Assembly (NCBI GenBank): GCA_003246295.1
Contig: QKAS01000045.1
Location: forward strand, 1-39,467
Length of the DNA stretch: 39,467 nt
Source: Clostridia bacterium
Lineage (GTDB): Bacteria > Bacillota > Clostridia > Lachnospirales > Lachnospiraceae
Direction: 5' to 3'
Position 1 is the first letter of the stretch. Every line of letters begins with the position of its first letter. The notes beneath the pieces were generated by a model. It did no database searches. It saw only the letters and a program-made list of their open reading frames with translations, and had not been told where the DNA came from. Shown one piece after another: positions 18,679 to 27,213 of this stretch. The position numbers and the translations under genes are program-made.

Positions 18679-18709
18679 AGTAACCTCTCATTATCACTTT
18701 ATTGTATTA

Positions 18710-18731
18710 ACGTGGTATCATGCTACCACGT
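18710..18731. promoter_or_regulatory. Candidate his operator (8-bp palindrome arms)
   Basis: ACGTGGTA (18710-18717) and TACCACGT (18724-18731) are perfect inverted arms around 6 bases. The element lies at about +5 to +26 relative to the expected start, between the promoter and the hisZ ribosome binding site. As DNA it is a good repressor site; as RNA it is a short hairpin without a T run. Histidine repressors of the TrpR superfamily (HisR) are known in Firmicutes, but I cannot confirm that this matches their motif. Confidence 0.6.
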
Positions 18732-18742
18732 GAAATAATGCT

Positions 18743-18771
18743 AGTATACAAGATAACTAAACTTCTGTCAA
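18743..18771 (-). promoter_or_regulatory. Promoter of the his operon
   Basis: On the minus strand TTGACA (18766-18771), 17 bp and TATACT (18743-18748) form a near-consensus sigma-A promoter. The -35 box overlaps the last codons of recU, so the his operon starts within the end of the preceding gene. Confidence 0.88.
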
Positions 18772-19310
18772 TCTTTATGTTCTCTGGAATTAAGGTCTGA
18801 CTGAATACCCTCCAAAAAGGGAACAAGGATTCCTTTTCTATCTTTTAGAAAAAACTTTTCATCTAACTCATCATATCGAAAACTTTTTCTTCCACCATTC
18901 TTAGCACGAATCAAATATTTATCTAATTCTTCTTTTGTTAAATAATATAACTGATCTCTAGACGAAAAATAAATCAAAAAAAACGAAATCCCTTTTTGGT
19001 TTTCGAATTGGTTCATAAACTCCACTTGATGAGAATGAATATTATGAAGTGAGAAACAATCGCTTGCACATTCCTTTGCATCAAAACAAATTGGGATTCC
19101 CTGTACGACACCGAGGTAATCAACTGTACTTTTTTGTTCAAAATATGCCAATGTTATATGTCTTGATGTTTTATCAATTCGAATTGGGGTGATTGGTGTA
19201 GGTATTTTTTGTATCAATGCAAGCCCATTTTTTTTATATTGTTCTATGGAATGATTAATCATATCCTCTAAGGATGAACCGCGAAGTCCTCTGGAATTCC
19301 AAGTTCCCAT
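18768..19310 (-). CDS. recU: Holliday junction resolvase RecU
   Basis: A 180-residue RecU, slightly shorter than Bacillus RecU (about 200). It resolves Holliday junctions in recombination repair and chromosome segregation. N-terminal NSRGLRGSSLEDMIN carries the family glycine-rich start and E15. The PD-(D/E)xK core is D64 (STVDYLGV) and D77-x-K79 (FDAKE). The C-terminal LYYLTKEELDKYLIRAKNGGRKS is typical. GGAGG precedes the ATG, 3 bases after the RluA-type gene. RecU usually sits with a penicillin-binding protein gene; here it does not. Confidence 0.93.
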   Translation of the reverse strand: MGTWNSRGLRGSSLEDMINHSIEQYKKNGLALIQKIPTPITPIRIDKTSRHITLAYFEQKSTVDYLGVVQGIPICFDAKECASDCFSLHNIHSHQVEFMNQFENQKGISFFLIYFSSRDQLYYLTKEELDKYLIRAKNGGRKSFRYDELDEKFFLKDRKGILVPFLEGIQSDLNSREHKD

Positions 19311-19313
19311 GCG

Positions 19314-20366
19314 CTAACCCTCCATAATTTTAGTAAATAGATCTGGATCTGGCACTGTAAATGTTTTATTGGAAAGATGTGCCATCGATCCCGTCATACT
19401 TGGAAATGTAATACTCTGAGAATGCAGAAGCTGTCCTTTACAATGAAAATTTTTAAATAAAAATTGATTCAAATCTGTATCACCATACTTGGGATCCCCC
19501 AAAATCGGATGTCCTATCGAGGCTAAATGCGCTCTGATTTGATGCGTTTTACCGGTAATCAGCTTAATTCGTAACAGCGTATATCTCTGATTACTTTTTA
19601 TAGGTTCATACTTCGTTATTATTTGAGAAGACTTTTTATCTAAATCAGTCAAAATGTTAGAAGAAATCAATTCGGATGAAGAATTAAATTCGTTTTTAAT
19701 ATCATTCACAATCTTGACTGTGTTAGTCAACTCGTCTTTCACTAAATATCCTTTTAATGTTTTAGATTCATTCAGGATTCCCTTAACAATACAGTGATAG
19801 TATTTATCAAGAGTGCGATCTTTTAACAAAATACCTGTTTTTTGAAGTGATTCAAGTGTTTTTCCAAAGATAACAAGACCACTGGTGTTTCGGTCTAGCC
19901 GATTACACACAGAAGGTTTGAAAGTTGAGAGTGAGGAAGCTGAAATTGTTCCATGATTCATAAGATATCCAATTAAAGCTTCGTTGAGAGAAAGATCATC
20001 CTGCTCCGCCTTCTGGGATAGAACACCTTGTTTTTTGTCGACTAAAAGGATTTGATCATCTTCATATACAATATGGAACTGACTTTTCAGTCTATGAAAA
20101 GCTTTGTTATATTCAGCGATAAGTTGTTCAGATGCCTGTTCAGTATTTCCACGAAATTTTTGAAGCGTTTCATCAGAAAAAAACAATTCAACAGAATCTC
20201 CTATCACTAGGAGTTCACTGCCATCTGCTTTTTTCTCATTTAATGTTATATTTTTTTTCCGTAACATTTTATACAAAAAGCCGGAAGATGCTTCTTTTAA
20301 ATATTTTTTTAAATATTTATCAAAACGCTGGCCGGCTTCATTCATTGATATGATTTCTTTTTTCAT
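19314..20366 (-). CDS. RluA-family pseudouridine synthase
   Basis: A 350-residue RNA pseudouridine synthase. An N-terminal S4 domain (QRFDKYLKKYLKEASSGFLYKMLRKKNI, about 13-40) precedes the catalytic domain, with the motif RLDRNTSGLVIF holding D158. C-terminal TGKTHQIRAHLASIGHPILGDPKYG is the RluA/RluC/RluD signature. A target in 23S rRNA or tRNA is likely, but the exact uridine cannot be told. Residues 200-240 hold a variable insert. GGAG precedes the ATG. Confidence 0.93.
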   Translation of the reverse strand: MKKEIISMNEAGQRFDKYLKKYLKEASSGFLYKMLRKKNITLNEKKADGSELLVIGDSVELFFSDETLQKFRGNTEQASEQLIAEYNKAFHRLKSQFHIVYEDDQILLVDKKQGVLSQKAEQDDLSLNEALIGYLMNHGTISASSLSTFKPSVCNRLDRNTSGLVIFGKTLESLQKTGILLKDRTLDKYYHCIVKGILNESKTLKGYLVKDELTNTVKIVNDIKNEFNSSSELISSNILTDLDKKSSQIITKYEPIKSNQRYTLLRIKLITGKTHQIRAHLASIGHPILGDPKYGDTDLNQFLFKNFHCKGQLLHSQSITFPSMTGSMAHLSNKTFTVPDPDLFTKIMEG

Positions 20367-20377
20367 AAAAACTCCAA

Positions 20378-20992
20378 TTAAAGGCTGATTGCCATAATAA
20401 TTTTCAGAATTTCTTCCTCGCTTTTTACAAAATCTTTGTGCAATGAATCAGATTCTGATTCATTTTCCGTGATATTATCCATCTTACTTTGTGTTGGATC
20501 ACTCCAATTTGCCAGTATGGATAAAAATGAATCAAGGTCTCTGCTAACATGAACATCACAGGAAATCTGATTTTGACTTAAGATATCTTTGATATGCTTT
20601 GATGCTGCATCCACTTCGCATGTCTCATGTTCAGTAAATGCATATACAGTTGTATCTGAAACTGTTACTGCCGTCAACGGGAAATTCTTACTATACGCTG
20701 TAAGAAACAACTCATAAGCAATTTGTCGATCAGACGCAGCTGAAGAAATAATATTAATGATATCTTTTGATGATTCACGGGCTTTGATAAACATGATGGC
20801 TTCTACCATACTTTTACTTGATGGGAGCATTCCAAGAACGGCTACAATTGTAAGAATATTTGCATTCGTTCCCGTGACAAAAAGCCCAACTAAAAATAAT
20901 GTGAAAGAAATTGCAAAATATATAATTGTACGTATAATTACCTGTTTGCGTCTATATGGAATATAACCATATTCACCTTTTTTCTTTTTCAT
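20378..20992 (-). CDS. Unknown two-TM membrane protein
   Basis: A 204-residue protein I cannot assign to a family with known function. A basic start (MKKKKGEYGYIPYRRKQ) leads to two transmembrane segments (about 22-40 and 44-58) joined by a tight turn. A soluble domain of alternating strands and helices follows (about 75-160; LTAVTVSDTTVYAFTEH), and an acidic Ser/Glu-rich tail (about 165-190) ends in a short hydrophobic helix. The ATG at 20992 has GGAG at the right distance; the one at 21004 has none. It lies 11 bases before the RluA-type gene, with recU beyond, suggesting one transcript. Confidence 0.75.
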   Translation of the reverse strand: MKKKKGEYGYIPYRRKQVIIRTIIYFAISFTLFLVGLFVTGTNANILTIVAVLGMLPSSKSMVEAIMFIKARESSKDIINIISSAASDRQIAYELFLTAYSKNFPLTAVTVSDTTVYAFTEHETCEVDAASKHIKDILSQNQISCDVHVSRDLDSFLSILANWSDPTQSKMDNITENESESDSLHKDFVKSEEEILKIIMAISL

Positions 20993-21068
20993 ATTTTTCT
21001 CCATTCTGCTTCATAATCTTTTGCTGCTCATGTATTTCTTTCTATTGCTAGAACCAAGATATTTAACA

Positions 21069-21830
21069 CTAATGAAACATACGTAACCCAGTCAGTAACC
21101 ATTTATGCGGTATTATTTTTGAAAAAAAGTAAAATAAATTCATTGGTAAGCCATATACTGAAATTGTCTTTCCTTGTAAGGAATTTTTAATCGCCTTATG
21201 AACAACTTGTTTTGTATCGACCATTGTATACTTTTTAAAGGTAAAACTTTTTCCATATTTTTCAGCATGTTCAAAAAATTCTGTTCTAACGGGGCCAGGA
21301 CAAACCGCAGTAACAAAGATATTATCTTTTCTCAATTCTTCTGAGAGTGCCCTGGCGAAACTCAATACATATGATTTAGATGCCGCATAGACCGCAAAGC
21401 CGGGTTGTGGCATAAAAGAGGCACTTGATGCTAACTGAATAATTCTGCTTCTGCTTTTCATATATGGAATACTCAGATATGTTATCTGTGTTAGTGCTTT
21501 ACAATTTAAATCTATCATAGATGCTTGTTCTTTTAATGCAATCTGTCCAAATTTACCCACAAAACCAAATCCAGAACAATTAATAAGCATTTTAATCATT
21601 GGATTTGTTTGTTTTAATTCATTTTCATAACCGAGGATCCCCTCATTTGTTGTTAAATCATACGGTAGAATCCTACAAGGATGTGATAAAAGCAGGGCAA
21701 CTTCTTCAAGTCTTTCTTTTCTTCTTGCAATTAGCCAGATTTCATCTATCAAAAAATTACATTGATCAAGCTGCATTGCAAATTCTCTTCCAAGACCTGA
21801 TGAAGCGCCGGTTATGACTATGATATTCAT
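21069..21830 (-). CDS. SDR-family oxidoreductase
   Basis: A 253-residue short-chain dehydrogenase/reductase. The N-terminal nucleotide loop is ITGASSGLGREFA (5-17), NCSGFGF corresponds to the NNAG motif, and S in LASSASFMPQPG with YAASK gives the catalytic S, Y and K. PGPVRTEFF follows. A C-terminal hydrophobic stretch (LPMNLFYFFSKIIPHKWLL) may associate with membrane and recalls DltE/YqjQ-like reductases. The substrate is unknown. The frame extends to 21962 within ygiQ, but the Rossmann start and AAGG support the ATG at 21830. Confidence 0.92.
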   Translation of the reverse strand: MNIIVITGASSGLGREFAMQLDQCNFLIDEIWLIARRKERLEEVALLLSHPCRILPYDLTTNEGILGYENELKQTNPMIKMLINCSGFGFVGKFGQIALKEQASMIDLNCKALTQITYLSIPYMKSRSRIIQLASSASFMPQPGFAVYAASKSYVLSFARALSEELRKDNIFVTAVCPGPVRTEFFEHAEKYGKSFTFKKYTMVDTKQVVHKAIKNSLQGKTISVYGLPMNLFYFFSKIIPHKWLLTGLRMFH

Positions 21831-21849
21831 AATAAGCCTTCTTTCGTAA

Positions 21850-23829
21850 TTATTTCTTTTTGTGAACATTTCGAATTGTTTTTTTCTTTTTATCAACGAC
21901 TGTGCTTTTTGTTGTATGAACGCTTTTCGGAGTAGGAACACCTTTCGAATTTGACTTTTCACTTTTTGAACCAGTTGTGTTCTTCGTTATTTTTGTTTTA
22001 TTTTTATAATCAGTACCTTTTTGAGCACTAAGTCTTCTAGGCTTAATAAGACACTTCTTATCAAATCCGATAAGATCTTCTCGGCCTGCTTTTTTTAGTG
22101 CTTCCATGACAAGATCATAATTGTTTGGATTACGATATTGAATTAATGCACGTTGCATGGCTTTCTCATGTGGATTTTTTGGCACATAAACTTTTGTCAT
22201 TGTTCGTGGATCTAACTCAGTATAATACATGACTGTGGAAAGTGTAGAAGGTGTTGGATAAAAATCTTGTACCTGCTCGGGCATATATCCAAGATCTCTT
22301 AAATACTCAGCTAATTCAATTGCTTCTTTGAGTGATGACCCCGGATGTGAAGACATTAAATAAGGAACCAAAAATTGATTTTTGCCTGCTTTTTCATTTA
22401 ACTTATAATATTTATCAGTAAATCTCTGATAAACAGACTTTTGTGGTTTTCCCATTTTGGATAAAACAGCATCAGAGATATGCTCAGGCGCTACTTTTAA
22501 CTGTCCGCTCACATGATGTTCAATGAGTTCTTTAAAGAAGCTGTCGTCCTGATCTTCCATTAAATAATCAAATCTAATTCCGGATCTTATAAAAACTTTC
22601 TTAACTTTCGGTATTTTACGTAGTTTTCGTAAGAGATCAAGATAATCGCTGTGATCAACAATCAGATTTTTGCATGGTTCAGGAAATAAACATTGTTTAT
22701 TTTTACAAACCCCATGTGTCATTTGTTTTTCACAGGAAGGTTGTCTGAAATTAGCAGTTGGTCCTCCTACATCATGGATATAACCTTTGAAATCAAGGTC
22801 TTTTGTTAATTCCTGTGCTTCCTCTAAAATAGAGTTATGACTTCGTACCTGCATGATACGACCTTGATGAAATGTTAATGCGCAGAAGTTACATCCTCCA
22901 AAACACCCTCTGTTGCTAATTAAAGAAAATTTAATCTCTGCAATTGCAGGAACACCACCTTTTTCTTCATAAGAAGGATGATAAGTTCGCATGTAAGGCA
23001 AAGCATACGCAGTATCCATCTCTTCTGTTGTCAATGGTGGCTGTGGTGGATTTTGTACAACATATTGACCGTTAGGATAAGACTCTATTAAAGTCTTTCC
23101 GTTAAATGGATCTGTATTTGCATATTGCACCATAAAACTTTTTGCATATATTTCTTTTTGTTGCTTCATAGATTCAAAGGATGGAAGCATAATGGAATCG
23201 TAAATACCCTCTATCACTTTTGTTTTGTATACTGTTCCTTTTATAAAAGTAATATCTCTGACATGAATTCCACTCTGAAGCGCCTGAGCAATTTCTACGA
23301 TAGACTGTTCTCCCATACCATAAGATATTAAGTCTGCCTGGCTATCTAATAATATAGAGCGTTTAAAACTGTCACTCCAATAATCATAGTGTGCCATTCT
23401 CCTAAGGCTTGCTTCAATGCCACCTATAATAATTGGAGTATTTCGGTAAGTCTGACGTACAAGATTGCTGTATACAACAGTCGCATGATCAGGTCTTTTT
23501 CCAGCTTCTCCCCCAGGTGTATAAGCATCATTTTGTCTCTTCTTTTTAGAAACATAATAATGATTTACCATAGAATCCATATTGCCGGAACTGATTAAAA
23601 AACCAAGCTTTGGTTCTCCAAAAAGCTGAATGCTTGCTTTATCCTTCCAGTCGGGTTGTGCAATCATTCCCACGGTAAACCCATGTAATTGTAACGTTCT
23701 TGAAATAATAGCAGGTCCAAAGGAAGGATGATCAACATAAGCATCTCCTGAAATATAAATAAAGTCCAGCTGATTGATTCCTCTATCTAACATTTCCTGT
23801 TTTGAAACAGGTAAAAACTCTGATGGCAT
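21850..23829 (-). CDS. YgiQ-family radical SAM protein
   Basis: A 659-residue YgiQ homologue, the usual size. The N-terminal UPF0313 region ([30 protein letters not shown]) precedes the radical SAM core with C309, C313 and C316 ([16 protein letters not shown]). Further cysteines follow at [21 protein letters not shown]. The last 60 residues are a Lys/Ser/Thr-rich low-complexity tail. The reaction is unknown. AGAGG before the ATG at 23829 is better than anything before the in-frame ATG at 23844. The SDR gene follows by 19 bases. Confidence 0.93.
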   Translation of the reverse strand: MPSEFLPVSKQEMLDRGINQLDFIYISGDAYVDHPSFGPAIISRTLQLHGFTVGMIAQPDWKDKASIQLFGEPKLGFLISSGNMDSMVNHYYVSKKKRQNDAYTPGGEAGKRPDHATVVYSNLVRQTYRNTPIIIGGIEASLRRMAHYDYWSDSFKRSILLDSQADLISYGMGEQSIVEIAQALQSGIHVRDITFIKGTVYKTKVIEGIYDSIMLPSFESMKQQKEIYAKSFMVQYANTDPFNGKTLIESYPNGQYVVQNPPQPPLTTEEMDTAYALPYMRTYHPSYEEKGGVPAIAEIKFSLISNRGCFGGCNFCALTFHQGRIMQVRSHNSILEEAQELTKDLDFKGYIHDVGGPTANFRQPSCEKQMTHGVCKNKQCLFPEPCKNLIVDHSDYLDLLRKLRKIPKVKKVFIRSGIRFDYLMEDQDDSFFKELIEHHVSGQLKVAPEHISDAVLSKMGKPQKSVYQRFTDKYYKLNEKAGKNQFLVPYLMSSHPGSSLKEAIELAEYLRDLGYMPEQVQDFYPTPSTLSTVMYYTELDPRTMTKVYVPKNPHEKAMQRALIQYRNPNNYDLVMEALKKAGREDLIGFDKKCLIKPRRLSAQKGTDYKNKTKITKNTTGSKSEKSNSKGVPTPKSVHTTKSTVVDKKKKTIRNVHKKK

Positions 23830-23846
23830 AATACCTCTTTTCATTA

Positions 23847-23872
23847 TCTGAATTAAAAATCTGAATTAAAAA
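23847..23872. repeat. Perfect 13-bp tandem duplication
   Basis: TCTGAATTAAAAA occurs twice head to tail (23847-23859 and 23860-23872) in the 55-base spacer between the HAD gene and ygiQ. The rest of that spacer is A/T-rich and holds no clear terminator. Confidence 0.85.
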
Positions 23873-23884
23873 TTATTTTTATTT

Positions 23885-24541
23885 TTAAAATGCTCTATTT
23901 AATATCTCATAATAGTTATCAATATAATAATCGGCTAATTTTCTCTTTTCTTCACGTTGTGCGGCAGAATAAGGATCTTCCACAGCACATACTGTCATTC
24001 CGGCAGCTTTTCCAGCTTGTATACCAGGAATAATATCCTCAAAAACAAGGCATTTTTGTGGTGATACATGAAGTTGTTTGGCAACGAGCAAATAGATATC
24101 TGGTGCCGGTTTTCCCTTATTAACATCACAAGATGTTCTGATGATTTCAATATATTGATCCAGTTTATGAACTTTTGTAATATTCATTACAAGTTCAACA
24201 GAATTACTTGTGGCAATTCCCATTTTGATGCCTTTTTGTTTGCAATGTGTTAAAAAGTCAAGAACTCCATGTTTTAAAGGCACTTCATTCATATATTTAT
24301 CCCATGCTAATTGATTCCAATCTGCCTTAATTTTTTCAATACTGTCAGGAAGATTAAATCTGCGTTTAAAATACTCAGCAGTTTCCGTAAAACTCATACC
24401 TTCAATTTTTGACTGAAGATCACTGGGAAGTGGAATCTGAAAACGATCAAGATATTCCCTGTCTATTGTATGCCACATCCACATGGAATCAACGAGTGTA
24501 CCATCAAGATCAAATATAACTGCTTCTTTATTCTGTAACAT
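23885..24541 (-). CDS. HAD-family hydrolase (beta-phosphoglucomutase-like)
   Basis: A 218-residue HAD phosphatase of the PGMB/YniC type. Motif I is DLDGTLVDS (10-18; nucleophile and acid D), motif II lies at GIATSNS, motif III is the K of NKGKPAPDIY and motif IV is VFEDIIPGI. The cap region (about 20-85) is the alpha-helical C1 type. It likely dephosphorylates or isomerises a sugar phosphate; the second aspartate of motif I is kept, fitting either. AAAGG precedes the ATG. Confidence 0.92.
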   Translation of the reverse strand: MLQNKEAVIFDLDGTLVDSMWMWHTIDREYLDRFQIPLPSDLQSKIEGMSFTETAEYFKRRFNLPDSIEKIKADWNQLAWDKYMNEVPLKHGVLDFLTHCKQKGIKMGIATSNSVELVMNITKVHKLDQYIEIIRTSCDVNKGKPAPDIYLLVAKQLHVSPQKCLVFEDIIPGIQAGKAAGMTVCAVEDPYSAAQREEKRKLADYYIDNYYEILNRAF

Positions 24542-24568
24542 AAAATCATGCCTTTCTATTCATTACGT

Positions 24569-24622
24569 AGTGAATCGTAGATTCCCATAGTGATTCTTTG
24601 ATTCCCACAGTGAATCGTAGAT
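24569..24622. repeat. Three tandem ~20-bp repeats
   Basis: Units start AGTGAATCGTAGATTCCCAT (24569-24588), with a diverged middle copy (24589-24608) and a partial third (24609-24622) that runs up to the stop codon of the RsuA-type gene. The copies are directly contiguous, so this is not a CRISPR array. They fill most of the spacer before the HAD gene. Confidence 0.8.
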
Positions 24623-25336
24623 TTACTTGAAAGTTCTATCAAAGCAAAGAGAAATTTCATTTTCTGTTAATTGCCTGTAACTTCCCGCATTCAGTGTTTC
24701 ATCAAGCTTTAATGCGCCTATCTGAATTCGCTTTAAGGAAACAACATTCTTTCCCACTGCATAAAACATACGCTTGACCTGATGATATCGGCCTTCTGTG
24801 ATTGTAATTCGAATTAAATTTGAGTCGGGTGACTCATAATGAAGCACTGCAGGTAATGTAATCGTTTCATCACCAATATCTATTCCCTGTTCAATTCTGA
24901 GCTTTTCTGTTTCATTTAATTTTCCATCTAACAATGCCAGATAGGTTTTTGGAACATGTTTTTTCGGGGATAAAATTTTATGTGAAAATTCACCATCATC
25001 AGTAATAAGCAGGAGTCCTGTTGTATCTTTATCAAGCCGTCCTACTGGAAACAGGTTTTTTCTATTTTCAGCATTCAATAGATCGATAACAGTTTTACAA
25101 GTATTATCATTTGTTGCTGAAACAACCCCAGATGGTTTATTCAGCATGTAATATACAAATTTCTGATATTTTACTGGAAATGAGTCAAAACATATCATGT
25201 CTTGTTCGGTGTTTAACTTATAGTCATTATTTTTTATTGGGAGACCATTTACTGTAATTCGACCTTTTCGAATTAAATCTTTCACATCGCTTCTGCTGCC
25301 GATTCCTGCATCTGCGAGATATTTGTCTAATCTCAT
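24623..25336 (-). CDS. RsuA/RluB-family pseudouridine synthase
   Basis: A 237-residue small-family rRNA pseudouridine synthase. An N-terminal S4 domain (MRLDKYLADAGIGSRSDV ... ITVNG) is followed by the catalytic domain; GRLDKDTTGLLLITDDG holds D102. EGRYHQVKRMFYAVGK is the conserved C-terminal RNA contact. RsuA modifies U516 of 16S rRNA; RluB, RluE and RluF act on 23S, so the exact target is open. AGGAGTG precedes the ATG. It has its own promoter just upstream. Confidence 0.93.
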   Translation of the reverse strand: MRLDKYLADAGIGSRSDVKDLIRKGRITVNGLPIKNNDYKLNTEQDMICFDSFPVKYQKFVYYMLNKPSGVVSATNDNTCKTVIDLLNAENRKNLFPVGRLDKDTTGLLLITDDGEFSHKILSPKKHVPKTYLALLDGKLNETEKLRIEQGIDIGDETITLPAVLHYESPDSNLIRITITEGRYHQVKRMFYAVGKNVVSLKRIQIGALKLDETLNAGSYRQLTENEISLCFDRTFK

Positions 25337-25357
25337 TTTTCACTCCTGTTTGTTGTT

Positions 25358-25386
25358 ATCATATCATATTTATAATACAAAGTAAA
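25358..25386 (-). promoter_or_regulatory. Promoter of the RsuA-type gene
   Basis: On the minus strand TTTACT (25381-25386), 17 bp and TATGAT (25358-25363) precede the ATG by about 21 bases, leaving a leader of only some 14 bases. A second TATGAT overlaps it 5 bases upstream. The -35 overlaps the T run of the preceding terminator. Confidence 0.55.
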
Positions 25387-25441
25387 AGCCGGCATCCATC
25401 GTTCTGCTTACAATAATAAGCAGTTCATTAGATTCCGGCTT
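25386..25441 (-). terminator. Long two-part hairpin terminator
   Basis: Outer arms AAGCCGG (25386-25392 with 25435-25441) and inner arms CTGCTTA (25404-25410 with 25417-25423) are perfect. The 11 bases between them on each side pair only partly. On the minus strand the hairpin runs into TTTTACTTTG. It follows the coiled-coil gene by 11 bases. Confidence 0.8.
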
Positions 25442-25452
25442 GTATGAACAGT

Positions 25453-26055
25453 TTAAATCAGATCCAGACTGATTCCGCCTCCAGCGTTATTGCTGTTTTC
25501 AGAAATCTCTTCTTCATCCATTGGATAAAGTTCTGCTCTGTTTGCCTTGATCACATCATTACAATTATTAAGTGAATTAATAAGATTAGAATACTGTGTC
25601 ATCGTTGTATCAATGGAAGCAGAAACAAAATTCTCAAGATTACCAAGAATATCATCTGTATACTTGATTGCAGATGCCTTTACCGTATTAGCCTCTCGTG
25701 TCGCATTATCAAGTATTTCCTGTGCCTGTCTTGTTGCAAGTGTTACAACTTCATTCGCTTGCATATATGCCTGCTGCATAATCTCGTGTTCATTGATCAA
25801 TTCGTTGGTATGGATGGTTGCTTCATTGATCAAAGATTCTGCTTTTTCTCTCGCATCATTTAAAATAGCTTCTTTATTGCTTATGATCTTCTGATACCGT
25901 TTGATTTCATCGGGAGTTTTTGTACGAAGTTCACGTAATAATTCATCTATTTCTTCTTTATTTACAATAATCTTAGTATTGGATAAAGGCTGATACTTAC
26001 AACTGTCGATATATTCTTCAATCTCATCAATCAATTGTTCGATTCTGCTGCTCAT
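25453..26055 (-). CDS. DivIVA-like coiled-coil protein
   Basis: A 200-residue, mostly helical protein. A long coiled coil (about 30-150, rich in Glu, Ala, Lys and Gln, with repeats such as EILNDAREKAESLINEA and AQEILDNATREANTVKASA) recalls the C-terminal half of DivIVA proteins and the H subunit of V-type ATPases, to which such proteins are often loosely assigned. The N-terminus lacks a clear DivIVA membrane-binding FxxxxxGYD motif. The tail is acidic and Asn/Gly-rich. GGAG precedes the ATG. It may be read through from coaD. A structural or cell-division role is only a guess. Confidence 0.7.
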   Translation of the reverse strand: MSSRIEQLIDEIEEYIDSCKYQPLSNTKIIVNKEEIDELLRELRTKTPDEIKRYQKIISNKEAILNDAREKAESLINEATIHTNELINEHEIMQQAYMQANEVVTLATRQAQEILDNATREANTVKASAIKYTDDILGNLENFVSASIDTTMTQYSNLINSLNNCNDVIKANRAELYPMDEEEISENSNNAGGGISLDLI

Positions 26056-26136
26056 ATTTCGTGTTTCTCCATTCTAATCTTATAGTTTAATCTATAGTTC
26101 TTGTTATTATCAAAAATACAATGTTCGATATTCTAA

Positions 26137-26157
26137 GTTCTATGTTCTATGTTCTAT
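26137..26157. repeat. Three 7-bp repeats at the coaD stop
   Basis: GTTCTAT occurs three times in a row (26137-26157). The last copy and a half encode the end of CoaD (its terminal Arg-Thr and the stop codon), so slippage by one unit would change only the C-terminal residues. The remaining spacer to 26056 holds no clear promoter. Confidence 0.75.
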
Positions 26158-26641
26158 GTTTATGTCCATATTTCTCGTAAACAAGATCTGCAACAAATTC
26201 AGGAACACAAGGAAGAATATCACCATTAAAACTTGCAATTTCTTTTACACTCGAAGAACTTAAGTAAGCATATTCAAGACTTGTAGTTAAAAAAATAGTA
26301 TCAATTTCTTCATTAGAAAGTTTTCTGTTTGTCTGTGCAACCTGAAGTTCAAATTCAAAATCTGTGATTGCGCGTAATCCTCTGATTACAACATGAATAT
26401 TATTATTCTTTGCATAATCAATTAGTAGACCGCTAAAAGAATCTACCTTAACATTTGGCAGATCTTTCGTCGCTTCTTTTAATATATTAACACGTTCCTC
26501 AACAGAAAACAATGGACTCTTTTGTGTATTATTTAATACACTTACGGTAAGTTCGTCAAATATTTGCGAGGCACGGACAATGACATCAAGATGTCCGTAA
26601 GTAACCGGATCAAAACTTCCGGGATAAACAGCTGCTTTCAT
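26147..26641 (-). CDS. coaD: Phosphopantetheine adenylyltransferase
   Basis: A 164-residue PPAT, the penultimate step of coenzyme A synthesis (4'-phosphopantetheine plus ATP to dephospho-CoA). The nucleotidyl-transferase loop is [16 protein letters not shown] (6-21) with H17. [22 protein letters not shown] and the ISSTxVKE-like [11 protein letters not shown] are present. The start overlaps the rsmD stop (ATGA), the usual coupling of this gene pair. Confidence 0.98.
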   Translation of the reverse strand: MKAAVYPGSFDPVTYGHLDVIVRASQIFDELTVSVLNNTQKSPLFSVEERVNILKEATKDLPNVKVDSFSGLLIDYAKNNNIHVVIRGLRAITDFEFELQVAQTNRKLSNEEIDTIFLTTSLEYAYLSSSSVKEIASFNGDILPCVPEFVADLVYEKYGHKHRT

Positions 26642-27198
26642 TTTGTATCCTTCTCTCTTTGCATAAATATATGCTTATTTGTTTTATATTCTTTTATTTT
26701 AGTAATAAAAAAACCACATTTTTCAAAAGAAGTCAGGTCACGATCTATAGAAGCTTCGCATATGATTACGGTGTGTTCTGTAATATTATTCATAGTTGCA
26801 AGCGCTTTCAAAACGACACTTTCTTCCCCAAGCTGGTAAGGTGGATCCATAAAAATATAATCAATTTCCTCGTCTCTTAATTCTCTTAATGAGGATAATA
26901 CATCTTTTTTTATTACAATAGCATGTTCATCAAGTTTTGTGAATTTTAAATTTTCATTAATACAATGTATGGCAGCAGAATTACTTTCCACAAAATAACA
27001 TTTTTTAGCACCACGACTCAATGCTTCTATACCAATCGCACCACTTCCACTATAAAGATCAGCAAAAGTAGCACCTGGCAAAGCAAACTGAATCATATTA
27101 AATAATGTTTCTTTGATTCTGTCGGTGGTCGGTCTTGTGTCTAACCCTTCCGGTGTTTTTAAATTTAGACTTCTTGCGGTTCCAGCAATCACTCTCAT
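26638..27198 (-). CDS. rsmD: 16S rRNA (guanine966-N2)-methyltransferase
   Basis: A 186-residue SAM-dependent methyltransferase acting on G966 of 16S rRNA in assembled 30S subunits. The SAM site is [20 protein letters not shown] (45-64) and the catalytic motif is DPPY (118-121). The N-terminal [18 protein letters not shown] is typical. Two adjacent ATGs exist (27201 and 27198); the second is 6 bases from AGGAG, so it is preferred. It follows parC by 15 bases, so it is probably on the parE-parC transcript. Confidence 0.96.
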   Translation of the reverse strand: MRVIAGTARSLNLKTPEGLDTRPTTDRIKETLFNMIQFALPGATFADLYSGSGAIGIEALSRGAKKCYFVESNSAAIHCINENLKFTKLDEHAIVIKKDVLSSLRELRDEEIDYIFMDPPYQLGEESVVLKALATMNNITEHTVIICEASIDRDLTSFEKCGFFITKIKEYKTNKHIFMQREKDTK

Positions 27199-27213
27199 CA
27201 TGATCTCCTAATA

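Noticed and set aside
18679..18742. T-box or histidine leader-peptide attenuator before hisZ
   Set aside because: The leader is only about 60 bases, with no specifier stem, no run of His codons and no terminator; the palindrome is better read as an operator.
24569..24622. Remnant CRISPR array
   Set aside because: The 20-bp units are contiguous without spacers, and no cas genes are near.
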